Shown here one piece after another: positions 1 through 6,598 of a stretch of 8,711 nucleotides of DNA. A model generated the notes under the pieces. The model saw nothing but the letters and a program-made list of their open reading frames with translations, was not told where the DNA came from and searched no databases. Numbering within the stretch: position 1 is the first letter of the stretch; each line of letters begins with the position of its first letter. The position numbers and the translations under genes are program-made. Source of the DNA: Candidatus Aerophobota bacterium (lineage in GTDB: Bacteria > Aerophobota > Aerophobia > Aerophobales > B47-G16); NCBI GenBank assembly GCA_003648815.1, contig QMPZ01000056.1, positions 1-8,711 on the forward strand, given 5' to 3'.

Positions 1-1
1 A

Positions 2-934
2 GTGAAAACAAAGGGCATGGAGGAATTTCTGGCCGTCATTGAGACAAACAGCTGCTTTTCTGACGGCATTCAGATTACCACAGGTTGTAGCTTTGGCAAT
101 AACGCTCTTATATACAGAGATGTTGGAAAGACGGCTGTATCCTTTGTTAAAAGGGATGGAAAGGGGATCAGGATTCGAGTAAAGGTAGATAGTGACTGGC
201 TCAACGAAAGGTATCCTGATGCTGTGAAGCTTTTTGACAAGGTGGTAAAAAGAAGGGAACAAGATAAGACAGCTCAGAAAAAATTACAAAAGGTGTGGAA
301 AGAAATCTCCTTTGATATCCTGAATTTTACTGAAAAGGAACTTTTTGAAGTAAAGGATGTAAGTCTTAAGATTCCCGATTATGCTCCCATTTTTGAGAGT
401 GTTACCTGCTCGGTTTGTGGAGAGAAGCTTATGCAATCGAAGGCAAGAGAGAAGGCGGGGAAAATATTTTGTCTTCCCTGTTCGCATGAGGGACTTTATC
501 AGTTAGATGGGGAAGGAATATCTTTTTACAAAGAAGATAAAAAACAAAGCTATTTTAGAGTTTTTCCTATAGGGTATGTGGAAAGTAGTTTCTCTTTTCC
601 TGACGATCCTGAAAAAATGCGGGAAAAGGAAAGCTTCCTCTTTATTTATCCTGAATACGAGGAAGGCCTTTACAGAATTGAGGAATCAGATTTCATAAAT
701 GTGGTTTTCTACTTCCATCAATCTTCAGGTTATACCCTCAGGGGAAAAAGACGAGGAGGGGAGATAAAAGGTGTATTTGCCTCTCGCAGTCCTCATCGTC
801 CCTCTCCCATAGGTCTTACGAGGGTAAAACTTATTGCCAGGGAGAAAAATAGGCTGAGGGTAAAAGGTCTCGATGCAATTGATGGAACACCAATCCTTGA
901 TATAAAACCATATGTGAAGGATATTGATGGATAA
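2..934 (+). CDS. FmdE domain - zinc ribbon - TrmO (TsaA) fusion protein, 5' end outside window
   Basis: The reading frame is open to the left edge. The GTG at 2 is probably internal, because the usual N-terminal FmdE part with its His-rich motif is missing. Residues of the visible part: 11-60 match the FmdE core, with the ETNSC and TGCSFG cysteines (C18, C29) and the RDVGK stretch. Residues 136-160 form a CxxC-17-CxxC zinc ribbon, as in many FmdE proteins. Residues 186-309 are a TrmO/TsaA domain with GVFASRSPHRPSPIGL and DGTPILDIKPY. The TrmO family methylates N6-threonylcarbamoyladenosine-37 of tRNA using SAM; FmdE was named from molybdenum formylmethanofuran dehydrogenase operons and its role is unclear. 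The TrmO part is minimal, lacking the C-terminal extension of the E. coli enzyme. The stop overlaps the next gene's start, so the two are probably co-transcribed. Domain calls are firm; the combined function is unknown. Confidence 0.88.
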   Translation: MKTKGMEEFLAVIETNSCFSDGIQITTGCSFGNNALIYRDVGKTAVSFVKRDGKGIRIRVKVDSDWLNERYPDAVKLFDKVVKRREQDKTAQKKLQKVWKEISFDILNFTEKELFEVKDVSLKIPDYAPIFESVTCSVCGEKLMQSKAREKAGKIFCLPCSHEGLYQLDGEGISFYKEDKKQSYFRVFPIGYVESSFSFPDDPEKMREKESFLFIYPEYEEGLYRIEESDFINVVFYFHQSSGYTLRGKRRGGEIKGVFASRSPHRPSPIGLTRVKLIAREKNRLRVKGLDAIDGTPILDIKPYVKDIDG

Positions 935-2072
935 GAAGTTTTTTACAGGGAGGAAGATTGTGAAGGATAAAATGTTGACCTTCATCCTGAGGCTGGCACT
1001 TGTAAGCGGGGTTTTATTTATTCTTTATAAGCCAGGGGCCTTTGCATTGGATAAGGTAGAAGATCTTGCTGGAAGGAAAGTTGAGGTTCCACCCCAAATT
1101 GAGAAAATAGTTTGTGCAGGTCCCGGGGCTTTAAGGCTTATTGTGTATTTGGATGCAACGGATAAAGTTGTGGGGGTTGAAGATGCAGAGAAAAGATGGG
1201 GTTCTTCCGGAAGGCCTTATGCCATAGCCCGTAAAAAGCTAAGGGATCTGCCCTCGATAGGTCCGGGCGGTCCTGGAAAGCTCCCTGATATTGAGGCTCT
1301 TGTTAAGCTGAGCCCTGATGTTATATTTATGACCTATGTAGATGCAAGGATAGCAGATAACATCCAGGAAAAGACGGGTATTCCCGTATTGATTTTAAGC
1401 TATGGGGAAGCTGTGGAATTTGGCGAGCCCCTTTTTAGATCCCTTGAGCTCGTCGGGGATCTTCTTGGAAGAAAAGAGAGGGCAGAGGAAATTATAAGCT
1501 TTATAAAAGAAAGTATGCAGGATTTGAAAAAAAGAACGGAGAATATTGTGGAAGAAGAAAAACCTGCAGTCTACGTTGGTGGTCTTGGTTATAGGGGGAC
1601 ACATGGAATAGAAAGCAGCTGGGCAAAATTCCCTCCCTTTGTCTTTGTAGGTGCAAAAAATGTTGTAGACGAGGTTGGAAGAGAGGGGCATGTTTTTATA
1701 GACAAGGAAAAACTCATAGAGTGGGACCCGGAGGTAATTTTTATTGATGAGGGTGGACTGGAGCTTGTAAGACAGGATTATCAAAAAAGGCCCAACTTTT
1801 ACAGGTTGCTTAAGGCTTTCAGACAGAAGAGTATCTACGGGATACTACCCTTTAACTTCTACGCCACTAACATAGGTACTTCTCTTGCCGATGCTTACTA
1901 CATAGGAAAAGTTCTTTATCCTGATAAGTTTTGGGATATAGAGCCCGAGAAAAAGGCGGATAAAATTTACACGTTTTTGTTGAGAGAGCCTGTTTACAAG
2001 ATAATGAGGAAAGATTTTGGTGGATTTGGAAGGATAAATCTTGAAGGGGGATCCTTTAAGATTGAACCATAA
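927..2072 (+). CDS. Periplasmic ABC solute-binding protein, iron-chelate/cobalamin/molybdate class
   Basis: This is a class III (FepB/BtuF/MolA-type) binding protein that would deliver a metal chelate or oxyanion to the permease that follows. The order DLAGRKVEVPPQIEKIVC near the N-terminus, then LPDIEALVKLSPDVIFM, a long linking helix around ERAEEIISFI, and a second lobe with WDPEVIFID is typical. A Sec signal peptide is visible (hydrophobic stretch about residues 17-33, cleavage after AFA at 40). There is no lipobox Cys, so the mature protein should be free in the periplasm. Start: ATG 927 has GAAGGA five bases upstream and overlaps the previous stop by 8 bases. GTG 960 (behind GGGAGG) and ATG 972 are good in-frame alternatives giving a shorter signal peptide. 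The ligand cannot be read from sequence: iron-siderophore is the default family name, and molybdate/tungstate is suggested only by the FmdE neighbour. Confidence 0.85.
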   Translation: MDKKFFTGRKIVKDKMLTFILRLALVSGVLFILYKPGAFALDKVEDLAGRKVEVPPQIEKIVCAGPGALRLIVYLDATDKVVGVEDAEKRWGSSGRPYAIARKKLRDLPSIGPGGPGKLPDIEALVKLSPDVIFMTYVDARIADNIQEKTGIPVLILSYGEAVEFGEPLFRSLELVGDLLGRKERAEEIISFIKESMQDLKKRTENIVEEEKPAVYVGGLGYRGTHGIESSWAKFPPFVFVGAKNVVDEVGREGHVFIDKEKLIEWDPEVIFIDEGGLELVRQDYQKRPNFYRLLKAFRQKSIYGILPFNFYATNIGTSLADAYYIGKVLYPDKFWDIEPEKKADKIYTFLLREPVYKIMRKDFGGFGRINLEGGSFKIEP

Positions 2073-3120
2073 AAAGATAATAGAAAGGTATAGGGGATAT
2101 GTGGCAAGAAAAATAGGAGTAGGACTTGTTCTTTTTTTATTGCTCGTTTTCACCTGCTTATACGCTCTAAACATTGGTTCTTATTCCCTTTCTCTACACG
2201 AAATTATAAAGGCTTTTCTTGGCGAGAATTTAAAGGCAAGCCTCGTTCTCTGGAATATTCGTCTTCCACGTATAATAGGGGCGGTGTTGGTTGGGGCAAG
2301 CCTTGCTGTTTCTGGTTGTGTGATGCAGTGCATCCTGCGAAATCCCCTTGCTTCGCCTTTCACAATGGGAATATCACATGGTGCGGTATTTGGCGCCTCA
2401 CTTGCTATAGGAATTCTTGGTGCAGGAGCTACGGAAAGCACGGGCAAAGTTTTTGTGAACAATCCCTACATTGTGGTGATCTTTGCTTTTTCAGGTTCGC
2501 TTTTTGGCATGCTGGTGATACTTGCCCTGGCAAAACTTAAAGGTCTTGGCCCAGGAGCTATGGTTCTTGCTGGAGTTGCCATGGGCTCCCTTTTCACAGC
2601 TGCAACTACATTCATTCAATATTTTGCCACAGAACAACAACTTGCCGCGATGGTTTACTGGAGCTTTGGAGATCTTGGAAGATTGGTCTGGAAAGAAGTT
2701 TGGATAATTGCCGCAATTTTTCTTCCTTCGTTTGCCTATTTTTTCCTCAAGCGGTGGGACTACAATGCTATGGAAAGCGGCGATGAAACCGCTAAAAGTC
2801 TTGGGGTGAGAGTGGAAAGGGTAAGATTTATCGGAGCACTTCTTGCCTCGCTTGTAACAAGTGTAGCTGTCTCGCTTGTTGGAATAATTGGCTTTATTGG
2901 TCTTATCTGTCCTCATCTGGTGAGACTTTTAATAGGAGGGAATCACAGATTTCTAATTCCTACTTCAACAATATTTGGCGCTCTTTTATTACTTATCTCT
3001 GATAGTCTGGCAAGAACAATTATTGCACCGGTAGTTTTGCCTGTTGGTGTCTTGACTTCATTTATGGGTGCTCCGATGTTCATTTTTTTACTTATAAAGA
3101 CAAAGAAGAGTTTAGGATGA
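2041..3120 (+). CDS. FecCD/BtuC-type ABC importer permease
   Basis: A multi-pass inner-membrane subunit of a type II importer, usually ten helices and acting as a homodimer. Length (359 residues) is normal for the family. Diagnostic stretches are GCVMQCILRNPLASP (about 92-106), the coupling region GDETAKSLGV (247-256) that contacts the ATPase, GFIGLICPHLVRLLIGG (284-300), and LPVGVLTSFMGAPMFIFLL near the C-terminus. The TTG at 2041 has GGAAGGA six bases upstream and overlaps the binding-protein gene by 32 bases. A second in-frame TTG at 2062, behind GGGGG, would shorten the protein by seven residues. The overlap implies translational coupling with the binding protein. The stop TGA is embedded in ATGA with the start of the expected ATPase gene, which does not continue. 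Confidence 0.9.
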   Translation: MKGDPLRLNHKKIIERYRGYVARKIGVGLVLFLLLVFTCLYALNIGSYSLSLHEIIKAFLGENLKASLVLWNIRLPRIIGAVLVGASLAVSGCVMQCILRNPLASPFTMGISHGAVFGASLAIGILGAGATESTGKVFVNNPYIVVIFAFSGSLFGMLVILALAKLKGLGPGAMVLAGVAMGSLFTAATTFIQYFATEQQLAAMVYWSFGDLGRLVWKEVWIIAAIFLPSFAYFFLKRWDYNAMESGDETAKSLGVRVERVRFIGALLASLVTSVAVSLVGIIGFIGLICPHLVRLLIGGNHRFLIPTSTIFGALLLLISDSLARTIIAPVVLPVGVLTSFMGAPMFIFLLIKTKKSLG

Positions 3121-3153
3121 TTTTGAAAGTAGAAGGAAACATAGGCTTTCGCC

Positions 3154-3168
3154 CATTCCTTCGGAATG
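3154..3168. repeat. Small perfect palindrome (6-bp arms, 3-base loop)
   Basis: CATTCC, TTC, GGAATG forms a perfect short hairpin just after the point where the ATPase reading frame loses homology. It is followed by a C-run rather than a T-run, so it is not an intrinsic terminator. Its form resembles the small palindromic dispersed repeats found between genes in many bacterial genomes, but only one copy is present here. Confidence 0.4.
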
Positions 3169-3189
3169 ACCCCCTCAAGTGTCGTTTTC

Positions 3190-3219
3190 TTGACAAGAAA
3201 AAAATAGAAGTTATATTAT
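3190..3219 (+). promoter_or_regulatory. Sigma-70-type promoter of the TrpXYZ-type operon
   Basis: A perfect TTGACA (3190-3195) is followed by TATATT (3212-3217, spacer 16) or TATTAT (3214-3219, spacer 18). Transcription would start near 3225, giving a leader of about 85 bases before the ATG at 3310. The leader shows no strong hairpin and is too short for a T-box. The promoter lies inside the broken ATPase frame, so the downstream operon has its own start signal. Confidence 0.7.
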
Positions 3220-3292
3220 TAGCGTGGAAATTTTCTACTAAATCTAAACACTGTAGACGCCAATGGTTAAAACATTAAAAAGCACAGATGAG

Positions 3293-3301
3293 AGGAGGTG
3301 A
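3293..3301 (+). promoter_or_regulatory. Ribosome binding site that fixes the binding-protein start
   Basis: AGGAGGTGA is a nine-base match to the anti-Shine-Dalgarno sequence, ending eight bases before ATG 3310. The in-frame GTG at 3298 lies inside this site and has no ribosome binding site of its own, so it is unlikely to be the start. Confidence 0.8.
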
Positions 3302-3309
3302 GAAGAGAG

Positions 3310-4338
3310 ATGCGAAGAGTAGCTAAGATAGTGACGAGCTTGTGTCTTGCCGGAGTTTTTTTCCTTTCTGTAAATACCTTTCCCCTCTTAGCCGCCGAGA
3401 AGATACGAATTGGGATAACTCAGATCCTGGATCATCCTGCCCTGAACGCTGTCAGAGATGGCTTCATCGATGCGATGGCTGAAGCAGGTTATGTGGAGGG
3501 TAAGAACGTCGTTTACGATGTACAAAATGCCCAGGGAGATATGGCCACAGCCTCGACCATTGCCCACAAGTTCGTCTCCGAAAATGTGGATCTAATCCTT
3601 TCCATTGCCACTCCTACCTCTCAGGCGGCGGTACGCGCCACCGACAAGATTCCCATTGTCTTTTCAGCTGTAACTGATCCGGTTGGTGCGGGACTTGTTA
3701 AGAGCCTGGAGTGTTCTGGAAATAACGTTACGGGAATATCCGACCTTACTCCGGTGGAAAGACAAATTGAACTCATAAAGGCGATAGTCCCGAAGGCAAA
3801 AGCTGTGGGAACCATCTACAATGCAGCTGAGGCTAATTCTGTATTGACAAATGAACTGGCTAAGAAGGCTTGTAAAAGGTTAGGACTTAAGCTGGAGGAG
3901 GCTACTGTCTCCAGCACTGCCGATGTCTTTCTGGCTGCTCAGTCTTTGGTGGGAAAATGTGATGCCATCTATGTCTCCACGGATAACACCACAGTTTCAG
4001 CGCTGGACGCAGTGATACAGGTGACCACTAAGAACAAGATACCCCTGGTGCTTGCCGATCCCACTACAGTAAACAAAGGAGCTCTGTTAGCATTGGGATT
4101 TAACTATTATGCCCACGGGAGAGAAACTGCACCTATAGTCATAAAGATCCTTAATGGGACAAAGCCAAGCGATATCCCGGTGAGATTTGCTAAGGAGCTG
4201 GAGTTATGGGTGAACTTAGATACGGCTGAGAAGATAGGTTTTTCCTCATCCTTCCTTCTTGATGCCTGCAAGGAATTTGCTAATAAGCTGAGGAAGGAGG
4301 GGGTAAAGGTAGACATCAAGACAATAGAAGGTAAATAG
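3310..4338 (+). CDS. ABC solute-binding protein, TrpX family (aromatic amino acid-type)
   Basis: This is the periplasmic binding protein of an importer in the ABC_sub_bind (DUF534) family, whose studied streptococcal members serve tryptophan and related aromatic amino acids. With the ATG at 3310 it has 342 residues, normal for the family. The signal peptide is at residues 1-29 (MRR start, hydrophobic core, LAA before EK); the only nearby Cys (12) is not in a lipobox. Family marks are DHPALNAVRDGF (41-52), GYVEGKNVVYDVQNAQGD (60-77), SIATPTSQAA (98-107) and the TDPVGAGLV region. Further on come TDNTTVSALDAV, NKGALLALGFNYYAHGRE, and KILNGTKPSDIPV near the end. Its permease and ATPase follow on the same strand. 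Substrate is inferred from the family only; other amino acids or small organic ligands remain possible. Confidence 0.88.
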   Translation: MRRVAKIVTSLCLAGVFFLSVNTFPLLAAEKIRIGITQILDHPALNAVRDGFIDAMAEAGYVEGKNVVYDVQNAQGDMATASTIAHKFVSENVDLILSIATPTSQAAVRATDKIPIVFSAVTDPVGAGLVKSLECSGNNVTGISDLTPVERQIELIKAIVPKAKAVGTIYNAAEANSVLTNELAKKACKRLGLKLEEATVSSTADVFLAAQSLVGKCDAIYVSTDNTTVSALDAVIQVTTKNKIPLVLADPTTVNKGALLALGFNYYAHGRETAPIVIKILNGTKPSDIPVRFAKELELWVNLDTAEKIGFSSSFLLDACKEFANKLRKEGVKVDIKTIEGK

Positions 4339-4346
4339 TTTATAAT

Positions 4347-4381
4347 AAAAAGGGGACTCATGCGGGTGAGTCCCCTTTTTT
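4347..4381 (+). terminator. Intrinsic terminator between binding-protein and permease genes
   Basis: A perfect inverted repeat, GGGGACTCA (4352-4360) and TGAGTCCCC (4367-4375), encloses a six-base loop and is followed by six T (4376-4381). The A-run before the stem can pair with the T-run, so it could also act on the opposite strand. It starts 9 bases after the binding-protein stop and ends 13 bases before the permease ATG. Partial read-through would give more binding protein than membrane subunits. Confidence 0.92.
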
Positions 4382-4384
4382 GGT

Positions 4385-4391
4385 AAGGAGG
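4385..4391 (+). promoter_or_regulatory. Ribosome binding site of the permease, unusually close to the start
   Basis: AAGGAGG lies only three bases from the ATG at 4395, tighter than the usual 5-9. It sits just after the terminator T-run, outside the hairpin. The upstream in-frame TTG at 4380 is part of the T-run and is not a credible start. Confidence 0.6.
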
Positions 4392-4394
4392 CAG

Positions 4395-5303
4395 ATGTTA
4401 TTAAGCTTTGTCTTACATAGTTTGGAAGAGGGGTTTCTCTTTGCCATCTTAGCGTTGGGAGTTTACATTACCTTTCGGGTTTTGAACTTTCCCGACCTTA
4501 CGGTGGATGGAAGTTATCCCTTAGGGGCAGCTGTGGCGGCGGTATTGATCGTGAGAGGAATGAATCCATTCTCGGCTCTACTTTTCTCCGCCTTAGCAGG
4601 AGGTTTGGCCGGCCTTTTAACAGCTTTCCTGCACACAAAGCTAAAAATTACGCCTCTGCTGGCAGGAATTCTCACCATGATCGCCTTATACTCCATAAAC
4701 TTAAGGATTATGGGACGGCCGAATATATCTCTTTCTGAATATCTGGGTCATAGGACGGTCATAACCATCTTAAGAGAGGTGAATCTTCCCATAAGGAGTG
4801 AGTACTTTATACCCTTGATCTTCTTTGTCATCGTAATGGTTCTCAAAGAGCTTGTTGACCTTTTTCTACACACCGAGATAGGGCTGACCATCAGAGCTAC
4901 TGGAGATAATGAGCAGATGATCAGGGCTGAAGGAGTGAACACCGACACCGCCAAGCTCATCGGATTGAGCCTGTCCAATGCCTTAGTTGCCTTATCCGGT
5001 GGTCTATTTGCGCAATATCAGGGTTTTGCCGATGTGGGAATGGGTATCGGTATGATCATAGCTGGTCTTGCCTCCGTGATTGTTGGTCAGTCTCTGGTTC
5101 GAGGAAGGACAGTAGAGCTGATGACCTTAGGAGCTATCGTAGGAGCCATTGTATATCGATTGGCCATAGCTATGGCCCTTAAATGGGGGTATAACTTTGG
5201 GTTCAGACCCACGGACCTTAAGCTTCTCACCGCCTTATTGGTGATTACGATACTCTCCTTCCCCTATTTGCGGGCTAAGGTAAAAAGGCTTGAGGAGAGT
5301 TGA
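4395..5303 (+). CDS. ABC importer permease, TrpY family
   Basis: An inner-membrane subunit of the BPD_transp_2 type (LivH-like fold), 302 residues from ATG 4395. The start ILALGVYITFRVLNFPDLTVDGSYPLG (18-44) and the segment RATGDNEQMIRAEGVNTDTAKLIGLSLSNALVALSGGLFAQYQG (167-210) are characteristic of the TrpXYZ-type permeases; the latter holds the cytoplasmic coupling region that contacts the ATPase. Eight or so hydrophobic segments are visible. It pairs with the binding protein upstream, from which the terminator separates it, and with the ATPase gene one base downstream. The ATG is chosen because the N-terminus then matches the family and the Shine-Dalgarno is adjacent, although the spacing is short. 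Confidence 0.88.
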   Translation: MLLSFVLHSLEEGFLFAILALGVYITFRVLNFPDLTVDGSYPLGAAVAAVLIVRGMNPFSALLFSALAGGLAGLLTAFLHTKLKITPLLAGILTMIALYSINLRIMGRPNISLSEYLGHRTVITILREVNLPIRSEYFIPLIFFVIVMVLKELVDLFLHTEIGLTIRATGDNEQMIRAEGVNTDTAKLIGLSLSNALVALSGGLFAQYQGFADVGMGIGMIIAGLASVIVGQSLVRGRTVELMTLGAIVGAIVYRLAIAMALKWGYNFGFRPTDLKLLTALLVITILSFPYLRAKVKRLEES

Positions 5304-5304
5304 G

Positions 5305-6099
5305 ATGTTAAAAATTTCCCATCTTACCAAGATATTTTTCAAGGGAACCCCCAACGAAAACGTGGCCTTAAGGGATATTAACTTAGAGGTCGCTTCTGGC
5401 GATTTTATCACCATCATCGGGAGCAACGGTGCTGGAAAGACCACCTTGTTGAACTTGATCAGCGGGGTATATTTGCCGGATAAGGGCAAGATTGAAATAA
5501 ATGGAAAAAATGTAAGTAATCTTCCGGAGCACAAGCGGGCTAAATTTATCGGACGGGTATTTCAGGACCCTCTTCAGGGGACGGCATCCTCCCTGACAAT
5601 TGAGGAAAATCTGGCCATAGCCTCTTTAAAGGGTCAAAAGAAAAGGCTGCGTTTTGCCGTCACTCGGAAAAAAAGGGAGGAGTTTAAGGAAAAGCTCAGG
5701 GCATTGGGTCTTGGCTTAGAGAACAGGCTTCAGGAAAGGGTAGGGCTGCTTTCTGGAGGGCAAAGACAAGCCCTGACTATCTTGATGGCCACCCTTAGCA
5801 AGCCTGATCTGTTGCTTCTCGATGAACATACGGCCAGTCTTGATCCTAAGACAGCCCAAAAGATCATCTTGCTGACCGAGGAAATTGTCGCCCACCATAA
5901 ACTCACCACCCTCATGGTAACCCACAATATGGAAGAGGCCTTGAAATTTGGCAATCGGACCATTATGATGCACGAGGGCGAGATAGTGCTTGACATCAAA
6001 GGTGAGGAAAGGGAGAGGATGAGCGTCAAAGACCTTCTGGATAAGTTCAGCGAGGTGAGGAAGGAAAGGTTGGTCGAGGACAAAATGCTACTGGTGTAG
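5305..6099 (+). CDS. ABC importer ATP-binding protein, TrpZ family
   Basis: The ATPase that powers the TrpXYZ-type importer, 264 residues. All nucleotide-binding motifs are intact: Walker A GSNGAGKTT (39-47), Q-loop VFQDP (Q87), signature LSGGQ (149-153), Walker B LLLLDE with catalytic E174, and H-loop H207 in VTHN. DEHTASLDPKTA after Walker B is typical of the family. ATG 5305 lies one base after the permease stop and is preceded by GAGGAGAG inside the permease gene, so translation is probably coupled; a longer TTG start at 5290 would place the Shine-Dalgarno inside the gene and is unlikely. The operon ends here. A weak imperfect hairpin (6096-6103 pairing with 6117-6124) followed by T-rich sequence may slow transcription, but no strong terminator is seen. 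Confidence 0.92.
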   Translation: MLKISHLTKIFFKGTPNENVALRDINLEVASGDFITIIGSNGAGKTTLLNLISGVYLPDKGKIEINGKNVSNLPEHKRAKFIGRVFQDPLQGTASSLTIEENLAIASLKGQKKRLRFAVTRKKREEFKEKLRALGLGLENRLQERVGLLSGGQRQALTILMATLSKPDLLLLDEHTASLDPKTAQKIILLTEEIVAHHKLTTLMVTHNMEEALKFGNRTIMMHEGEIVLDIKGEERERMSVKDLLDKFSEVRKERLVEDKMLLV

Positions 6100-6212
6100 A
6101 GGTCAATTTCTCAGCCACCTTTACTCATTTTGACTAATTTTCCGCCTTCCCTTTCAATTCTCTATTTTAGCTTACCAAAGAGTTCCCAAGGTAAAAAGTC
6201 CACCTGCCCTCT

Positions 6213-6241
6213 TTGACTTTTAAAAAACCATAAGCTATTAT
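6213..6241 (+). promoter_or_regulatory. Sigma-70-type promoter of the small membrane protein gene
   Basis: TTGACT (6213-6218), a spacer of exactly 17 bases and TATTAT (6236-6241) give one mismatch per box. Transcription would begin near 6248, about 50 bases before the ATG. An inverted repeat, AAAAGTC (6194-6200) and GACTTTT (6215-6221), overlaps the -35 box and could be an operator. Confidence 0.68.
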
Positions 6242-6296
6242 GTAGACGTCAGATTTTTAAAAATTTAACAACTATCACTTAAAATGGAGGAAGAGG

Positions 6297-6590
6297 ATGG
6301 AACAAAAAAAGAGAACAATAAACTGGGGAAGCATTGGCATCATTGTTGCCATTTTGGTGCTGGCAGCCAGTATATTCTTTACCGGGATGAGAGTTTCCAA
6401 CACGGTAAAGGTCAACATCCAGGATCTGAGGAGCACAATAAAAGAGGAAATCGCCGAAGATCTACGTAAAGAGGTAATATCCCTTATATACGCCTTCAGG
6501 AGCTCTTCTATGGCTAACAGACAAATTAGCGCTGAGGACATTAAAAAAGGATATCAGTTCGCCCAACAGGTTCTGTCCGGAATGAAGTAA
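6297..6590 (+). CDS. Small single-pass membrane protein, unknown function
   Basis: I do not recognise this family. The 97-residue product has a charged start (MEQKKR), one strong membrane segment at about residues 11-31 (SIGIIVAILVLAASIFFTG), and a remaining 65 residues that look mostly helical, with alternating acidic and basic residues (IKEEIAEDLRKEVISLIYAF) that could form an amphipathic or coiled helix. There is no cysteine. The likely topology is a short cytoplasmic N-terminus with the helix outside, but this is a guess. The ATG follows GGAGG by six bases, and a near-consensus promoter lies upstream, so it looks like a real, independently expressed gene. It ends 8 bases before the 3' end of the convergent tRNA gene. 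Composition and start signals argue for a protein; there is no clue to a partner. Confidence 0.75.
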   Translation: MEQKKRTINWGSIGIIVAILVLAASIFFTGMRVSNTVKVNIQDLRSTIKEEIAEDLRKEVISLIYAFRSSSMANRQISAEDIKKGYQFAQQVLSGMK

Positions 6591-6598
6591 AGAAACTT

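Larger units (their letters stand above)
3117..3278 (+). pseudogene. Start of the missing ABC ATPase gene, broken after about seven codons
   Basis: An ATG at 3117 overlaps the permease stop as ATGA, the usual arrangement for the third gene of a binding protein-permease-ATPase operon. The first seven residues, MILKVEG, fit the first beta strand of FecE/BtuD-type ATPases. After that the frame runs to a TAA at 3276-3278 (53 codons), but the residues have no Walker A or other ABC character and contain low-complexity Lys/Leu stretches. A small palindrome sits at 3154-3168, and a strong promoter for the next operon lies inside this same frame at 3190-3219. I read this as a rearrangement or deletion that removed the ATPase and joined a different locus. 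It could also be an assembly join, and the seven-residue match is short, so confidence is moderate. Confidence 0.4.

Noticed and set aside
1395..1784. Long antisense frame inside the binding-protein gene
   Set aside because: It lies opposite a well-supported gene, has no start signals and has the Phe/Tyr/Lys composition of a shadow frame.
2491..2916. 141-codon antisense frame inside the FecCD-type permease
   Set aside because: It is the complement of a clear permease gene; its Lys/Ser/Cys-rich content has no domain character.
3298..3309. GTG 3298 as start of the TrpX-type protein
   Set aside because: The GTG is part of the Shine-Dalgarno sequence serving ATG 3310.
3225..3309. T-box or other riboswitch in the leader of the TrpXYZ-type operon
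   Set aside because: The leader is only about 85 bases, has no T-box sequence and no stable hairpin or terminator before the first gene.
6284..6469. Overlapping plus-strand frame in the small-gene region
   Set aside because: It starts inside the ribosome binding site of the 97-residue gene, and its residues (His, Gly and Arg rich) look like an out-of-frame translation.
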